Positions 31,122-41,461 of a stretch of DNA of 46,257 nt are shown one piece after another. Location of the stretch: contig NZ_VDMP01000017.1 of assembly GCF_006335005.1 (NCBI RefSeq), forward strand, positions 84,913-131,169, written 5' to 3'. Origin of the DNA: Nocardioides albidus (GTDB lineage Bacteria; Actinomycetota; Actinomycetes; Propionibacteriales; Nocardioidaceae). The notes beneath the pieces were generated by a model. It searched no databases. It was not told the DNA's origin and saw nothing but the letters and a program-made list of their open reading frames with translations. Each line of letters starts with the position of its first letter. Position 1 is the first letter of the stretch. The position numbers and the translations under genes were made by a program.

Positions 31122-31666
31122 ACCACCGCGACGACGGACCCGGCCGGACCGGAGAGCGCATCCTCGCCCACCCGGGCAGCTGGCTGATCTTCGCCTCGGT
31201 CACCGTGCTCATGGTCGCCGTGGACCAGGTCGCCAAGGTCCTCGCCGTGCGCCACCTGACCGGCGAGCCCGACCGTGAGGTCGTCGGCGAGCTGCTCCAG
31301 CTGCACCTGACCTACAACCCCGGCGCCGCGTTCAGCCTCGGCACCCGGTTCACCGTCGCCATCACCTGCCTCGCCTGGGTCGCGACTCTCGTGGTGCTGT
31401 GGGCCAGCCGCCGGGTGGCCAGCAAGGTCTGGGCCGTCGGGCTCGGACTCCTCCTGGCCGGCATCGACGGCAACCTGGTCGACCGCATGACCCGCGAGCC
31501 CGGAGTGTTCCGCGGCCACGTCGTGGACTTCCTCATGCTGCCGAACTGGCCGGTCTTCAACGTGGCCGACGTCTGCATCAACGTCGGCGTCGGCCTGATC
31601 CTGCTGCAGGTGCTGCGTGGCGTGGGCCTCGACGGGCGCCGCGTCGCGCCCGAGGAGGAGTCATGA
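31094..31666 (+). CDS. lspA: Lipoprotein signal peptidase LspA
   Basis: Aspartic membrane peptidase of about 190 residues that removes signal peptides from prolipoproteins. Four helices; [26 protein letters not shown], and the catalytic-Asp segments [10 protein letters not shown] and [11 protein letters not shown] are all present. The start is uncertain: ATG 31094 (used) or GTG 31085, both inside the end of the preceding gene. Stop overlaps the pseudouridine synthase ATG. Substrates in the window include the lipoproteins at 44746-45536. Confidence 0.93.
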   Translation: MQAARGTPVDHRDDGPGRTGERILAHPGSWLIFASVTVLMVAVDQVAKVLAVRHLTGEPDREVVGELLQLHLTYNPGAAFSLGTRFTVAITCLAWVATLVVLWASRRVASKVWAVGLGLLLAGIDGNLVDRMTREPGVFRGHVVDFLMLPNWPVFNVADVCINVGVGLILLQVLRGVGLDGRRVAPEEES

Positions 31667-32601
31667 CGACGGGTGACCACCGCAGCCTGTCGGTGCCCGA
31701 CAGCCTCGACGGCGAGCGCGTCGACGTGGCCATGGCCCAGCTCTTCGGCCTCTCGCGCACCCGCGCGGCCGAGCTCATCGCCCAGGACCGGGTCGTCGTC
31801 GACGGTGCGCCGGTGGGCGGCAAGAGCGAGCGGGTCCTCGGCGGCTCCCTCCTCGACGTCTCGATCCCGGCCGAGGTCGACCATCTCGAGGTGGTCCCCG
31901 AGATCGTCGAGGGCATCAAGATCATCCACGACGACGACGCGATCGTCGTGATCGACAAGCCGGTCGGCGTCGCCGTCCACCCCTCGCCGGGCTGGCGCGG
32001 TCCGACGGTCGTCGGCCACCTCGCCGGAGCGGGATTCCGGATCTCCACGTCGGGCGCCAAGGAGCGCGAGGGCATCGTCCAGCGCCTCGACGTCGGCACC
32101 TCGGGCGTGATGGTGATCGCCAAGTCCGAGCACGCCTACTCGGTGCTGAAGAACGCCTTCCGCCGCCGTACCGTCGACAAGACCTACCACGCGCTGGTCC
32201 AGGGCCACCCCGACCCGCTCGAGGGCACGGTCGACGCCCCGATCGGGCGCCACCCCCGCTTCGACTACAAGTTCGCGGTCATGGAGGACGGGCGCCACAG
32301 CGTCACCCATTACGAGACCCTCGAGGCGCACCGCTTCGCGAGCCTGCTCGAGATCCACCTCGAGACCGGCCGCACCCACCAGATCCGGGTCCACATGAGC
32401 GCGCTCAAGCATCCCTGCGTCGGCGACATCACCTACGGCGCCGACCCGGTGCTCGCTCGTCGCGTCGGGCTCGAGCGGCAGTGGCTGCACGCCGTCAAGC
32501 TGGGCTTCGTGCACCCCGAGACCGACGAGTACGTCGAGTACGAGTCGACCTACCCCGCCGACCTCGCGCACGCGCTCGACGTCGTCCGTGACGCTCACTG
32601 A
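31663..32601 (+). CDS. RluA/RluD-family 23S rRNA pseudouridine synthase
   Basis: Protein of 312 residues. An N-terminal S4 domain ([31 protein letters not shown]) is followed by the RluA catalytic domain with [16 protein letters not shown] and the active-site motif [18 protein letters not shown] (catalytic Asp; Gln replaces the more usual His), then [13 protein letters not shown]. It isomerises uridines in 23S rRNA. ATG in ATGA overlap with lspA after GAGGAG. Confidence 0.93.
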   Translation: MTTGDHRSLSVPDSLDGERVDVAMAQLFGLSRTRAAELIAQDRVVVDGAPVGGKSERVLGGSLLDVSIPAEVDHLEVVPEIVEGIKIIHDDDAIVVIDKPVGVAVHPSPGWRGPTVVGHLAGAGFRISTSGAKEREGIVQRLDVGTSGVMVIAKSEHAYSVLKNAFRRRTVDKTYHALVQGHPDPLEGTVDAPIGRHPRFDYKFAVMEDGRHSVTHYETLEAHRFASLLEIHLETGRTHQIRVHMSALKHPCVGDITYGADPVLARRVGLERQWLHAVKLGFVHPETDEYVEYESTYPADLAHALDVVRDAH

Positions 32602-33058
32602 GCTGATCCTGCGCCCGGCGACGCCGGTCGACGTACCGCAGATCGCCGCCGTCCAGGTCGCCGCCCGCGGCGCCGCCCCGATGCCGCTCGCGGTCCACGG
32701 ACCGGACGAGGTCCGGGCGTACCTCTCCGCGCGGCTCGGAGACTCGGAGTGCTGGGTGGCCGAGGACGGCGGCCGGGTGGTCGGCTACGCGCGCTTCACC
32801 CGCACCTGGCTCGACGACCTCTACGTCGACCCGGACAGCCAGGGAAGCGGCGTCGGCAGCGCCCTGCTGGAGGTCGTCAAGGCCCGTCACCCCGCCGGGT
32901 TCAGTCTGTGGGTCTTCGAGCAGAACGCGCCGGCCCGCGCCTTCTACGCCGCCCACGGGCTGGTCGAGCGCGAGCACACCGACGGCGCGGAGAACGAGGA
33001 GCGGGCTCCCGACCTGCGGATGGAGTGGTCGCCGGGATCTGTCGGAGGGTCGGCCTAG
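32588..33058 (+). CDS. GNAT-family N-acetyltransferase
   Basis: Protein of 156 residues with GNAT topology: [21 protein letters not shown] at the N-terminus, [32 protein letters not shown] (acetyl-CoA loop Q-x-x-G-x-G) and [15 protein letters not shown]. Substrate unknown. The GTG start lies 14 nt inside the upstream gene, suggesting coupling. Confidence 0.88.
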   Translation: MTLTELILRPATPVDVPQIAAVQVAARGAAPMPLAVHGPDEVRAYLSARLGDSECWVAEDGGRVVGYARFTRTWLDDLYVDPDSQGSGVGSALLEVVKARHPAGFSLWVFEQNAPARAFYAAHGLVEREHTDGAENEERAPDLRMEWSPGSVGGSA

Positions 33059-33138
33059 GGTCGGGTCGTCCGTCACGTAGGCTGGTCCTCTTCCCCGAGC
33101 GACCACCCCTTGATCATCTGAGGAGCGCCGAACCGCCG

Positions 33139-36100
33139 ATGGCTGCTGACGCCGGGGACTTCGTCCACCTGCACGTCCACACCGAGTACTCCATGCTCGA
33201 CGGTGCGTCGCTGCTCGACGGGTTGTTCACCCGCGTCAACGACCTCGGCATGAGGTCGATCGCGATGACCGACCACGGCAACCTGCACGGCGCCTACGAC
33301 TTCTACTCCAAGGCGAAGAAGTACGGCGTCCAGCCGATCATCGGCATCGAGGCCTACATCACCCCCGGCACGCCCCGCGGCGAGCGGCGGCGGGTGCGGT
33401 GGGGCCAGAGCAACAACTCCGCGGAGGCCGCCGAGGAGGGCGGCAACGACGTCGCCGGCGGTGGCGCCTACACCCACATGACCATGTGGGCCGAGTCCAC
33501 CGAGGGCATGCACAACCTGTTCCGGCTCTCGTCGCGCTCCAGCCTGGAGGGTTACTTCTACAAGCCCCGGATGGACAAGGAGATCCTGGCCGAGCACAGC
33601 AAGGGCGTCCTGGTCTCCACCGGCTGCCCCAGCGGGGCCATCCAGACCCGGCTGCGGCTGGGCCAGTGGGACGAGGCGGTCCGCGAAGCCGCCGAGCTGC
33701 AGGAGATCTACGGCAGGGACAGCGTCTTCCTGGAGCTGATGGACCACGGGATCTCCATCGAGAAGCGGGTCCGCGACGACCTGCTGCGGCTGGGCAAGGA
33801 GCTCGGCATCCCGCCGATCGCCACCAACGACTCCCACTACAACAATCCCGAGGACGCCGACGCCCACGACGCCCTCATCTGCGTCGCCTCGGGCAAGCGG
33901 CTCTCCGACACCAACCGGCTGAAGTTCGACGGCGGCGGCTACTACATCAAGTCCGCGGCCGAGATGCGCGAGCTGTGGGCCGACCGGTTCGGCATGCCCG
34001 AGGCCTGCGACAACACGGTCGCGATCGCCGAGCGCTGCTCGGTCGAGTTCACCGAGTCGACCGGCGGCTACATGGCGCGCGCCGACGTCCCGGCGGGGGA
34101 GACCGAGGACTCCTGGTTCCGCAAGGAGGTCTGGCGCGGCATCGAGGCGCGCTACCCCGGCGACAAGCTGACCCAGGAGGTCCGGGACCGCGTCGAGATG
34201 GAGCTCGCGATCATCTCGCAGAAGGGCTACTGCGGCTACTACCTCGTGGTCGCCGACTTCATCAACTGGTCCAAGGACAACGGCATCCGCGTCGGACCGG
34301 GCCGCGGCTCGGGTGCGGGCTCGATCGCGGCGTACGCCCTGCGGATCACCGACCTGTGCCCCCTCGAGCACGGCCTGTTCTTCGAGCGCTTCCTCAACCC
34401 CGAGCGTCCCTCGATGCCCGACTTCGACATCGACTTCGACGACGCCCGCCGGGGCGAGGTCATCGACTACGTCAGCAAGAAGTACGGCGCCGAACGGGTC
34501 GCCCAGATCGCGACCTTCGGCCGGCTCAAGTCCAAGGCCGCGATCAAGGACGCCGCGCGCGTGCTCGACCACGGCTTCGCGATCGGCGACAAGATCACCA
34601 AGGCGATGCCGCCCGACGTCATGGGCAAGGGCGTCCCGCTGAAGGAGATCTTCAACCCCGAGCACAAGCGCTACAACGACGGCGGCGAGTTCCGCGCCCT
34701 CTACGAGCAGGACCCCGACGTCCGCACGATCTACCAGACCGCGCTCGGCCTCGAGGGCCAGATCCGCAACTGGGGCGTGCACGCCGCGGGCGTGATCATG
34801 TCCAGCGAGCCACTGATCGACATCGTGCCGATCATGGCGCGCCCGCAGGACGGCGCGGTGATCACCCAGTTCGACTACCCGATGTGCGAGTCGCTGGGCC
34901 TGGTCAAGATGGACTTCCTGGGCCTGTCCAACCTGCGCATCCTCGAGGACGCGCTGGTCAACATCAAGGCCAACCGCGACGCGGACGTCGTCCTCGAGGA
35001 GCTCCCGTTCGACGACCGGGCCACCTACGAGCTGATGGGCCGCGGTGACACCCTCGGCGTCTTCCAGCTCGATGGTGGCGGCATGCGCGCGCTGCTGCGC
35101 TCGATGCAGCCCGACAAGTTCGCCGACATCACCGCCGTCAGCGCGCTCTACCGGCCCGGCCCGATGGGCGCCGACTCGCACAACAAGTACGCCCGCCGCA
35201 AGAACGGCCGCGAGCCGATCGAGCCGATCCACCCGGCGCTCGAGGAGCCGCTCGAGCAGGTCCTGGGAGAGACCTACGGCCTGATCGTCTACCAGGAGCA
35301 GGTGATGGCGATCGCCCAGGTCCTGGCCGGCTTCACCCTGGGCGCCGCCGACAACCTGCGGCGCGCGATGGGCAAGAAGAAGAAGGAGGAGCTGGACAAG
35401 CAGTACGCCGGCTTCCAGGCCGGCATGCTCGAGCGGGGCTATCCGCAGGACGCGATCGACACGCTGTGGGCGATCCTGCTGCCGTTCTCCGACTACGCCT
35501 TCAACAAGTCGCACTCCGCGGCGTACGGCGTCATCACCTATTGGACCGCCTACCTCAAGGCCAACTACCCGACCGAGTACATGGCCGCGCTCCTGACGTC
35601 CGTCAAGGACGACAAGGACAAGATGGCGATCTACCTCAACGAGTGCCGCCGGATGAAGATCCAGGTGCTGCCGCCCGACGTCAACGAGTCGGCCCACGAC
35701 TTCACCGCGGTCGGCCGCGACATCCGGTTCGGCCTGACCGCGATCCGCAATGTCGGGTCCAACGTCGTCGACGGCATCGTCGAGGCACGCACCGAGAAGG
35801 GCCGGTTCGCCGACTTCAACGACTTCCTGTCGAAGGTGCCGGTGACCGTCTGCAACAAGCGGGTCATCGACTCGCTGATCAAGGCCGGCGCGTTCGACGA
35901 CATGAAGCACCTGCGCCGGGCCCTCGTGGCGATCCACGAGACCGCGGTCGACCAGTACGTCGACATCAAGCGCAACGAGGCGATCGGCCAGGACTCCCTT
36001 TTCGCCGGGCTGGGCGACGACGACGGCGGGGACGGCGGGTTCGGGGTGAGCGTGACCGTCCCCGACATCGACGAGTGGGACAAGATGACGCTGCTCGGTC

Positions 36101-36714
36101 ACGAGCGCGAGATGCTCGGCCTCTACGTCTCCGACCACCCGCTGCTCGGTCTCGAGCACGTCCTCTCCAACGGCACTGACTGCACCATCGGCCAGCTGGT
36201 CACCGACGAGAGCCGAGCGCACAACTCGACGGTCACCGTCGCGGGCCTGGTCACGGCGATCCAACGCAAGATCACCAAGAACGGCGACCCGTGGGCGACG
36301 GTGACCCTGGAGGACCTCGAGGGCGCGATCGACGTGCTGCTGTTCCCCAGCAGCTATCGCCTCGCGGCGCCCTATCTCACCGAGGACGCCATCATCCGGG
36401 TCCGCGGCCAGCTCGACACCGAGCGCGACGCCGCGCAGCTGCGCGGCCAGGAGGTCACGGTCCCCGACCTGGAGAGGGGCAGCGACGGGCCGGTCGTGAT
36501 CAGCCTGCCGTCGACGCGCTGCACGGGCCCGGTGGTGGCGCAGCTGCGCGAGGTGCTCACCACCCACGCCGGTCTGACCGAGGTGCGCCTGCAGCTGCTC
36601 AGCCGCGACTCCACCAAGGTCATGCGCCTGGGGGACAATCTGCGGGTGACTCCGTCCTCGGCGCTGTTCGCCGACCTCAAGCAGCTCCTCGGACCGGGAT
36701 GCCTGGCCGGATGA
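33139..36714 (+). CDS. dnaE: DNA polymerase III alpha subunit (replicative)
   Basis: Replicative polymerase of 1191 residues. The N-terminal PHP domain keeps metal-ligand motifs (HLHVHTEYSMLDG, MTDHGNLHGAYDF, IGIEAYI, TNDSHYNNPEDADAHD), consistent with intrinsic proofreading as known for actinobacterial DnaE1. The polymerase core has GRGSGAGSIAAYAL and the catalytic PDFDIDFDDARRGEV. C-terminal helix-hairpin-helix and OB domains (TVAGLVTAIQRKITKNGDPWATVTLEDLEG) follow. ATG about 12 nt after AGGAGCG. Stop overlaps the next ATG. Confidence 0.97.
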   Translation: MAADAGDFVHLHVHTEYSMLDGASLLDGLFTRVNDLGMRSIAMTDHGNLHGAYDFYSKAKKYGVQPIIGIEAYITPGTPRGERRRVRWGQSNNSAEAAEEGGNDVAGGGAYTHMTMWAESTEGMHNLFRLSSRSSLEGYFYKPRMDKEILAEHSKGVLVSTGCPSGAIQTRLRLGQWDEAVREAAELQEIYGRDSVFLELMDHGISIEKRVRDDLLRLGKELGIPPIATNDSHYNNPEDADAHDALICVASGKRLSDTNRLKFDGGGYYIKSAAEMRELWADRFGMPEACDNTVAIAERCSVEFTESTGGYMARADVPAGETEDSWFRKEVWRGIEARYPGDKLTQEVRDRVEMELAIISQKGYCGYYLVVADFINWSKDNGIRVGPGRGSGAGSIAAYALRITDLCPLEHGLFFERFLNPERPSMPDFDIDFDDARRGEVIDYVSKKYGAERVAQIATFGRLKSKAAIKDAARVLDHGFAIGDKITKAMPPDVMGKGVPLKEIFNPEHKRYNDGGEFRALYEQDPDVRTIYQTALGLEGQIRNWGVHAAGVIMSSEPLIDIVPIMARPQDGAVITQFDYPMCESLGLVKMDFLGLSNLRILEDALVNIKANRDADVVLEELPFDDRATYELMGRGDTLGVFQLDGGGMRALLRSMQPDKFADITAVSALYRPGPMGADSHNKYARRKNGREPIEPIHPALEEPLEQVLGETYGLIVYQEQVMAIAQVLAGFTLGAADNLRRAMGKKKKEELDKQYAGFQAGMLERGYPQDAIDTLWAILLPFSDYAFNKSHSAAYGVITYWTAYLKANYPTEYMAALLTSVKDDKDKMAIYLNECRRMKIQVLPPDVNESAHDFTAVGRDIRFGLTAIRNVGSNVVDGIVEARTEKGRFADFNDFLSKVPVTVCNKRVIDSLIKAGAFDDMKHLRRALVAIHETAVDQYVDIKRNEAIGQDSLFAGLGDDDGGDGGFGVSVTVPDIDEWDKMTLLGHEREMLGLYVSDHPLLGLEHVLSNGTDCTIGQLVTDESRAHNSTVTVAGLVTAIQRKITKNGDPWATVTLEDLEGAIDVLLFPSSYRLAAPYLTEDAIIRVRGQLDTERDAAQLRGQEVTVPDLERGSDGPVVISLPSTRCTGPVVAQLREVLTTHAGLTEVRLQLLSRDSTKVMRLGDNLRVTPSSALFADLKQLLGPGCLAG

Positions 36715-37280
36715 GGCGCGACCTGGTCGTGCCCCTCGCCGTCCCCGTCGTGCTCGGCCCTCTGCTGGGCGCACTCGGCGGGTGGCTCTGGTGGACCTGG
36801 TGGGGGCCGGCGCCGATGGGCCGGATCTACGACACGGAGGCCGGCAAGGCCTGGTATCCCGACCCCTTCGACCCCGGCATCACCCGCGACTTCAGCGCGA
36901 CGGCGACCTACGTCGTCGTCGGCTTCGGGCTCGCCGTGCTCCTCGGCCTGGTCTGCGGTTGGCTGGCGCGCGAGCGGGCCGTACCCGGACTGCTCGCCGT
37001 GCTCGTGGGCGCCGGGCTGGGCCTGGCGGTCATGGCCGTGCTGGGGGAGTTCCTCGGGCCGACGGATCCCGCATCCCTGCTGGCCGCCCACGAGGTCGGC
37101 GACAGGCTGCCCGGGCACCTCGACGTGACCGGCTGGACCCCCTACCTCGCGTGGCCGGTGGGCGCCCTGCTCGCCTATCTCGTCCTGATGCTGTCGTTCA
37201 GCCCCACTCCGGCTACCGACCGGGCCGAGCGATCGGAGCAGACCGAGCAGCCGTCAGCCGCACCAGCTCCGCAGGGCTGA
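36711..37280 (+). CDS. Membrane protein, four helices, downstream of dnaE
   Basis: Protein of 189 residues with predicted helices at about 6-28, 66-84, 92-112 and 146-163 and a hydrophilic tail. Possibly DUF2567-like, but this is not certain. ATG in ATGA overlap with dnaE, so it is co-translated. Its last 68 nt overlap the 3' end of the convergent ybaK-like gene; both frames look coding. Confidence 0.75.
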   Translation: MRRDLVVPLAVPVVLGPLLGALGGWLWWTWWGPAPMGRIYDTEAGKAWYPDPFDPGITRDFSATATYVVVGFGLAVLLGLVCGWLARERAVPGLLAVLVGAGLGLAVMAVLGEFLGPTDPASLLAAHEVGDRLPGHLDVTGWTPYLAWPVGALLAYLVLMLSFSPTPATDRAERSEQTEQPSAAPAPQG

Positions 37281-37707
37281 GCTCGACCTCCAGCCCGCGC
37301 CGTCCGGCCGACACGAAGACGGTGTCGTGGCTCAGCGCGGAGTCGTCGACCACGGTCGGGTGGGCCTTGCGCTGTCCGAGCGGCGAGATCCCGCCGACGA
37401 CGTACCCGGTCGCCCGCTCGGCGGCCCGCGGGTCGGCCATCACGGCCTTGCGACCGTCGACGGCCCGGGCCAGGGCCTTGAGGTCGAGCTGTCCGGAGAC
37501 GGGCACGACGCCCACGACCAGGGCGCCGTCGACCTCGGCGAACAGGGTCTTGAACACCCGGTCCGCAGCGACGCCCATCGCCTCGGCTGCCTCCTCGCCG
37601 TACGACGCCGCGCGGGCGTCGTGGTCGTACTCGTGGACCGTGAACGCCACGCCGGCGGCGGCCAGCGCGGTCGTGGCCGGCGTACCCCCGGCGGGCTTCC
37701 TCTTCAT
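37213..37707 (-). CDS. ybaK: YbaK-type Cys-tRNA(Pro)/aminoacyl-tRNA deacylase
   Basis: Protein of 164 residues. TPATTALAAAGVAFTVHEYDHD, the catalytic-type lysine in DRVFKTLFAEVDG, and GYVVGGISPLGQRKAHPTVVD are typical of E. coli YbaK, which hydrolyses Cys-tRNAPro. It is closer to that group than the protein at 1344-1823. ATG overlaps the stop of the upstream LON-domain gene (ATGA). The 3' end overlaps the convergent membrane-protein gene by 68 nt. Confidence 0.92.
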   Translation of the reverse strand: MKRKPAGGTPATTALAAAGVAFTVHEYDHDARAASYGEEAAEAMGVAADRVFKTLFAEVDGALVVGVVPVSGQLDLKALARAVDGRKAVMADPRAAERATGYVVGGISPLGQRKAHPTVVDDSALSHDTVFVSAGRRGLEVELSPAELVRLTAARSAPIARPGR

Positions 37708-38372
37708 CAGTTCGGCGACCACCGGGTGCGGGCGACCTCGGTCGCCGGGAGGGACGTGATCACGTTGATGGCCCGCAGCTCCGCGCGGAGCAGGTCGGTG
37801 ACCAGCACCAGGCGCTCGGCGGCGTCCGCGGCCTCGAGCAGCTGCTGGCGCTCGCCCATCGGCAGCGGCGTGCACGCGGCGAGCGTCCAGGACAGGTAGG
37901 TCGGGTCGGTGGGGAGCTCGCCCTGCAGCGGGTCGCCGGCGATCGAGCGGAGCACGTGGCGGTAGGCGGTGAACGTCGCCTTCGCCTGCTCGACGAGCTC
38001 CGCCGGCACGTCGACCTCCGGGTTCGAGAGCAGGGTGACCTCCCCGACGGGATAGTCGCCCGTGGTGAGCAGGCGGTCGAGCTGGAGCCGGTCCCGGCCC
38101 ACGGCGACGACGTCGAAGGTGCCGTCGGGGCGCGCCTCGGCGTCGGTGAGCTGGAGCCGCACCCCGACGCGGTAGAGCGACTGGTTGCCGTGGTCGCCGA
38201 CCTCGTAGCCCTCGCGGATCGCGACCGTCCCGAACAGCCGCTCCGCGGGGTCCTCGATGCGCAGCAGATGGTGCACCAGCGCGCGGTAGCGGTCCTCGAA
38301 GACGTGCAGCGGCACGCTGACCCCCGGGTAGAGCACCGCGTTGAGCGGGAACATCGGGAGCTGGTCGGTCAC
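37707..38372 (-). CDS. LON peptidase substrate-binding domain protein
   Basis: Protein of 221 residues beginning TDQLPMFPLNAVLYPGVSVPLHVFEDRYRALVHHLL, the Lon N-terminal (PUA-like) substrate-binding domain without ATPase or protease parts. Function unknown; may bind misfolded or regulatory proteins. The GTG at 38372 was chosen because the family motif starts there and TACGTT lies 6 nt upstream, a leaderless arrangement. Divergent from hisD, coupled to ybaK. Confidence 0.9.
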   Translation of the reverse strand: MTDQLPMFPLNAVLYPGVSVPLHVFEDRYRALVHHLLRIEDPAERLFGTVAIREGYEVGDHGNQSLYRVGVRLQLTDAEARPDGTFDVVAVGRDRLQLDRLLTTGDYPVGEVTLLSNPEVDVPAELVEQAKATFTAYRHVLRSIAGDPLQGELPTDPTYLSWTLAACTPLPMGERQQLLEAADAAERLVLVTDLLRAELRAINVITSLPATEVARTRWSPN

Positions 38373-38378
38373 ATGTCC

Positions 38379-38384
38379 AACGTA
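38379..38384 (-). promoter_or_regulatory. Putative -10 box for the LON-domain gene
   Basis: Minus-strand TACGTT followed by 6 nt and the GTG at 38372. It forms half of a divergent pair of apparently leaderless promoters with hisD. Confidence 0.45.
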
Positions 38385-38418
38385 GCGGGGACGAGCGGAC
38401 CGACACGCGTGCCGACCG

Positions 38419-38424
38419 TAGAAT
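38419..38424 (+). promoter_or_regulatory. Putative -10 box for leaderless hisD
   Basis: TAGAAT followed by exactly 6 nt and the hisD ATG; no Shine-Dalgarno sequence is present in the 58-bp divergent gap. This leaves no room for a classical his leader peptide or attenuator. Confidence 0.6.
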
Positions 38425-38430
38425 CGAGCC

Positions 38431-39735
38431 ATGTCCATGATCCGCCGCATCGACCTGCGTGATGCCGACCCTTCGGTCGACTACCGCGCGGCAGTGCCCC
38501 GTGCCGACTTCGACATCGAGGCGGCGGTCCCGGCGGTGCATGCGATCTGCGAGGACGTCCGCACCCGCGGGCTGGACGCCATCGTCGAGTTCGGAGAGCG
38601 GTTCGACGGCGTCCGGGTCGACGACATCAGGGTGTCGCCGGCGGCGATGCGCGACGCGCTCGACCGGCTCGACCCCGACATCCGAGCTGGCCTGGAGGAG
38701 TCCATCCGCCGGCTGCGGGCGACCTGCGCCAACGAGCTCGAGCAGGACGCGGTCACCGACCTGGGCCCCGGCGCGCGCGTCACCCACCGCAAGGTCCCGG
38801 TCGGGCGGGTCGGGCTCTACGTGCCAGGGGGCCTCGCGCCCCTCGTGTCGTCCGTGCTGATGAACGTCGTGCCCGCCCAGACCGCGGGCGTCGAGTCGAT
38901 CGCGCTGGCCAGCCCGCCGCAGAAGGAGTTCGGCGGCTCGGTCCACCCGACGATCCTGGCCGCGTGCGCGCTCCTCGGCGTCGAGGAGGTGTACGCCGTC
39001 GGCGGTGCCCAGGCGATCGCCATGTTCGCCTACGGCGTGGGTCCTTGTCGCCGCGTCGATCTGGTCACGGGGCCCGGCAACATCTGGGTCGTCACCGCCA
39101 AGCGGATCCTCAAGGGCCAGGTCGGCATCGACTCCGAGGCCGGCCCCACCGAGATCGCGATCCTCGCCGACGACACCGGCAACGCGGCGTACGTCGCGGC
39201 CGACCTGATCAGCCAGGCCGAGCACGACCCGCTGGCCGCGTCGGTCCTCGTGACCACCTCCGAGCGGCTCGCCGCCGAGGTGGAGGCCGAGCTCGACCAG
39301 CAGGTCGCCGCCACCAAGCACACCGAGCGCATCACCACCTCCCTCGGCGGCAAGCAGTCCGGCATCGTGCTGGTCGACGACCTCGAGCAGGGGCTCGAGG
39401 TCGTCAACGCCTATGCCGCCGAGCACCTCGAGATCCACACCGAGGACGCCGCCGCCTGGGCCGCTCGGGTGCGCAACGCCGGCGCGATCTTCGTCGGGCC
39501 GCACGCCCCCGTGAGCCTGGGCGACTACTGCGCGGGCTCCAACCACGTGCTGCCCACGGCCGGGTGTGCCTGCCACTCCTCGGGCCTCTCGGTGCGGGCG
39601 TTCACCAAGTCGGTGCACGTCGTCGACTACTCCGCCGAGGCGCTCGCGGACGTCGCCGGACACGTCGTGACCCTCGCCGAGGCCGAGGACCTGCCCGGCC
39701 ACGGCGCCGCCATCACCGTCCGGTCGACCCGATGA
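38431..39735 (+). CDS. hisD: Histidinol dehydrogenase
   Basis: Zn-dependent, NAD-linked enzyme of 434 residues that oxidises L-histidinol to L-histidine. Motifs: [74 protein letters not shown] and [20 protein letters not shown]. First gene of the his operon with an apparently leaderless start; the second Met (38437) is an alternative. Stop overlaps the hisC ATG. Confidence 0.96.
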   Translation: MSMIRRIDLRDADPSVDYRAAVPRADFDIEAAVPAVHAICEDVRTRGLDAIVEFGERFDGVRVDDIRVSPAAMRDALDRLDPDIRAGLEESIRRLRATCANELEQDAVTDLGPGARVTHRKVPVGRVGLYVPGGLAPLVSSVLMNVVPAQTAGVESIALASPPQKEFGGSVHPTILAACALLGVEEVYAVGGAQAIAMFAYGVGPCRRVDLVTGPGNIWVVTAKRILKGQVGIDSEAGPTEIAILADDTGNAAYVAADLISQAEHDPLAASVLVTTSERLAAEVEAELDQQVAATKHTERITTSLGGKQSGIVLVDDLEQGLEVVNAYAAEHLEIHTEDAAAWAARVRNAGAIFVGPHAPVSLGDYCAGSNHVLPTAGCACHSSGLSVRAFTKSVHVVDYSAEALADVAGHVVTLAEAEDLPGHGAAITVRSTR

Positions 39736-40844
39736 CCGCCTCGGCCGGCGGCGGCTGGCCGCCGCTGCGCGAGGAGCTGCGCGGGATCGAGCCGTACGGC
39801 GCCCCGCAGCTGGACGTGCCGGTCCAGCTCAACGTCAACGAGAACCCCTACGGTCCGTCCGAGGCGTGCGTCGCCGACATCGCGGCGGCCGCCGCGGCCG
39901 CGGCGGCGACCCTCAACCGCTATCCCGACCGCGAGTTCGTCGCTCTGCGCCAGTCGCTGGCGTGGTACCTGTCCAAGGACACGCCCGCGGGCGTCCTGCC
40001 GGAGCAGGTCTGGGCGGCCAACGGCTCCAACGAGATCATGCTGCAGATCCTCCAGGCGTTCGGCGGGCCCGGCCGCACGGCGGTGAGCTTCGCGCCGACG
40101 TACTCGATGTATCCGGAGTACGCCCGCGACACCAACACCAGGTGGGTCGCCGGCCGGCGTGCCGAGGACTTCGCGCTCGACCTCGACGCCGCGCGCGACC
40201 TGGTCAAGACCGAGCAGCCCAGCGTGATCCTGCTGCCCAGCCCCAACAACCCGACGGGCACCGCGCTCCCGCCGGAGGCGGTCTCGGTGCTGTGCGAGGC
40301 GGCCGGGGACGATGGCATCGTCGTGGTCGACGAGGCCTACGGGGAGTTCCGCCGCAGCGGAGTGCCGAGCGCGCTCGAGCTGCTGCCGACGTACCGCAAC
40401 CTCGTCGTCACCCGGACGATGAGCAAGGCCTTCGCGGGCGCCGGCCTGCGCCTGGGCTACCTCGCCGCGGCCACCGAGATCTGCGACGCGATCCGGGTGG
40501 TCCGCCTGCCCTACCACCTCTCCGCGGTCACCCAGGCCGTCGCGCTGGCCGCGCTGGAGCACGCACCGGAGCTGCTCGGCCGGGTCGACGACCTGCGCCG
40601 CGAGCGCGACGCGCTCGTCGAGTGGCTGCGCGCCGAGCGGTACGACGTCGCCGAGTCCGACGCCAATTTCGTGCTGTTCGGACGATTCGCCGACCGCCAC
40701 GCCGTCTGGCAGGGTCTCCTCGACCGGGGAGTCCTGATCCGGGAGACCGGGCCGGACGGCTGGCTGCGGGTCTCGGTCGGCACCCCCGACGAGATGGCGG
40801 CCTTCCGGGCCGCACTGACCGATGTGAACGGAGAACGCGCATGA
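39732..40844 (+). CDS. hisC: Histidinol-phosphate aminotransferase
   Basis: PLP enzyme (fold type I) of 370 residues converting imidazole-acetol phosphate to histidinol phosphate. [58 protein letters not shown], the PLP lysine in [18 protein letters not shown], and a C-terminal [17 protein letters not shown] are present. ATGA overlap with hisD and with hisB. Confidence 0.95.
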   Translation: MTASAGGGWPPLREELRGIEPYGAPQLDVPVQLNVNENPYGPSEACVADIAAAAAAAAATLNRYPDREFVALRQSLAWYLSKDTPAGVLPEQVWAANGSNEIMLQILQAFGGPGRTAVSFAPTYSMYPEYARDTNTRWVAGRRAEDFALDLDAARDLVKTEQPSVILLPSPNNPTGTALPPEAVSVLCEAAGDDGIVVVDEAYGEFRRSGVPSALELLPTYRNLVVTRTMSKAFAGAGLRLGYLAAATEICDAIRVVRLPYHLSAVTQAVALAALEHAPELLGRVDDLRRERDALVEWLRAERYDVAESDANFVLFGRFADRHAVWQGLLDRGVLIRETGPDGWLRVSVGTPDEMAAFRAALTDVNGERA

Positions 40845-41461
40845 CTGCCAGGACCGCGAGGACCGCACGGATCGAGCGGCAGACCAGCGAGTCGAAGGTG
40901 ATCGTCGAGGTCGACCTCGACGGCACCGGCAAGCACGACATCTCCACGGGCGTCGGCTTCTACGACCACATGCTCACCGCCTTCGCGCGCCACGCGCTGG
41001 TGGACCTGACGGTGCAGAGCGAGGGCGACGTGCACATCGACGCCCACCACACCACCGAGGACACCGCGATCGCGCTCGGCCAGGCGCTGCGCCAGGCGCT
41101 GGGCGACAAGGTCGGCATCCGCCGCTTCGGCGACGCGACCGTGCCCCTCGACGAGGCGCTCGTGCACGCCGTCGTGGACGTCTCGGGCCGGCCCTACTGC
41201 GTGCACACCGGCGAGCCCGAGGGCCAGCAGTACGTCCAGCTCGGCGGCTCCGGGGTCTCCTACCTCGGCTCGCTGACCCAGCACGTCTTCGAGTCGATCG
41301 CCTTCCACGGCCACTTCGCGCTGCACGTGCGCGTCCTCGCGGGCCGCGAGCCGCACCACATCGTCGAGACGCAGTTCAAGGCGTTCGCCCGCGCGTTCCG
41401 CGACGCGGTCGCGATCGACCCGCGCGAGACCGGCATCCCCTCGACCAAGGGCGCTCTGTGA
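40841..41461 (+). CDS. hisB: Imidazoleglycerol-phosphate dehydratase
   Basis: Monofunctional dehydratase of 206 residues (no phosphatase domain). Two metal-binding repeats are visible: [20 protein letters not shown]...[19 protein letters not shown] and [34 protein letters not shown]. It makes imidazole-acetol phosphate, the HisC substrate. ATGA overlap with hisC; stop overlaps the hisH GTG. Confidence 0.96.
   Translation: MTARTARTARIERQTSESKVIVEVDLDGTGKHDISTGVGFYDHMLTAFARHALVDLTVQSEGDVHIDAHHTTEDTAIALGQALRQALGDKVGIRRFGDATVPLDEALVHAVVDVSGRPYCVHTGEPEGQQYVQLGGSGVSYLGSLTQHVFESIAFHGHFALHVRVLAGREPHHIVETQFKAFARAFRDAVAIDPRETGIPSTKGAL

Noticed and set aside
33073..36774. Very long minus-strand ORF opposite dnaE, and similar long antisense ORFs elsewhere (267-2924, 3016-4806, 19044-21977)
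   Set aside because: High-GC shadow frames: the encoded sequences are Arg/Ala/Gly/Val/Asp-rich without motifs, while the opposite or overlapping frames hold well-recognised proteins.
38373..38430. his leader peptide or attenuator
   Set aside because: The 58-bp divergent gap has no His-codon run and the predicted transcription start is at the hisD ATG.
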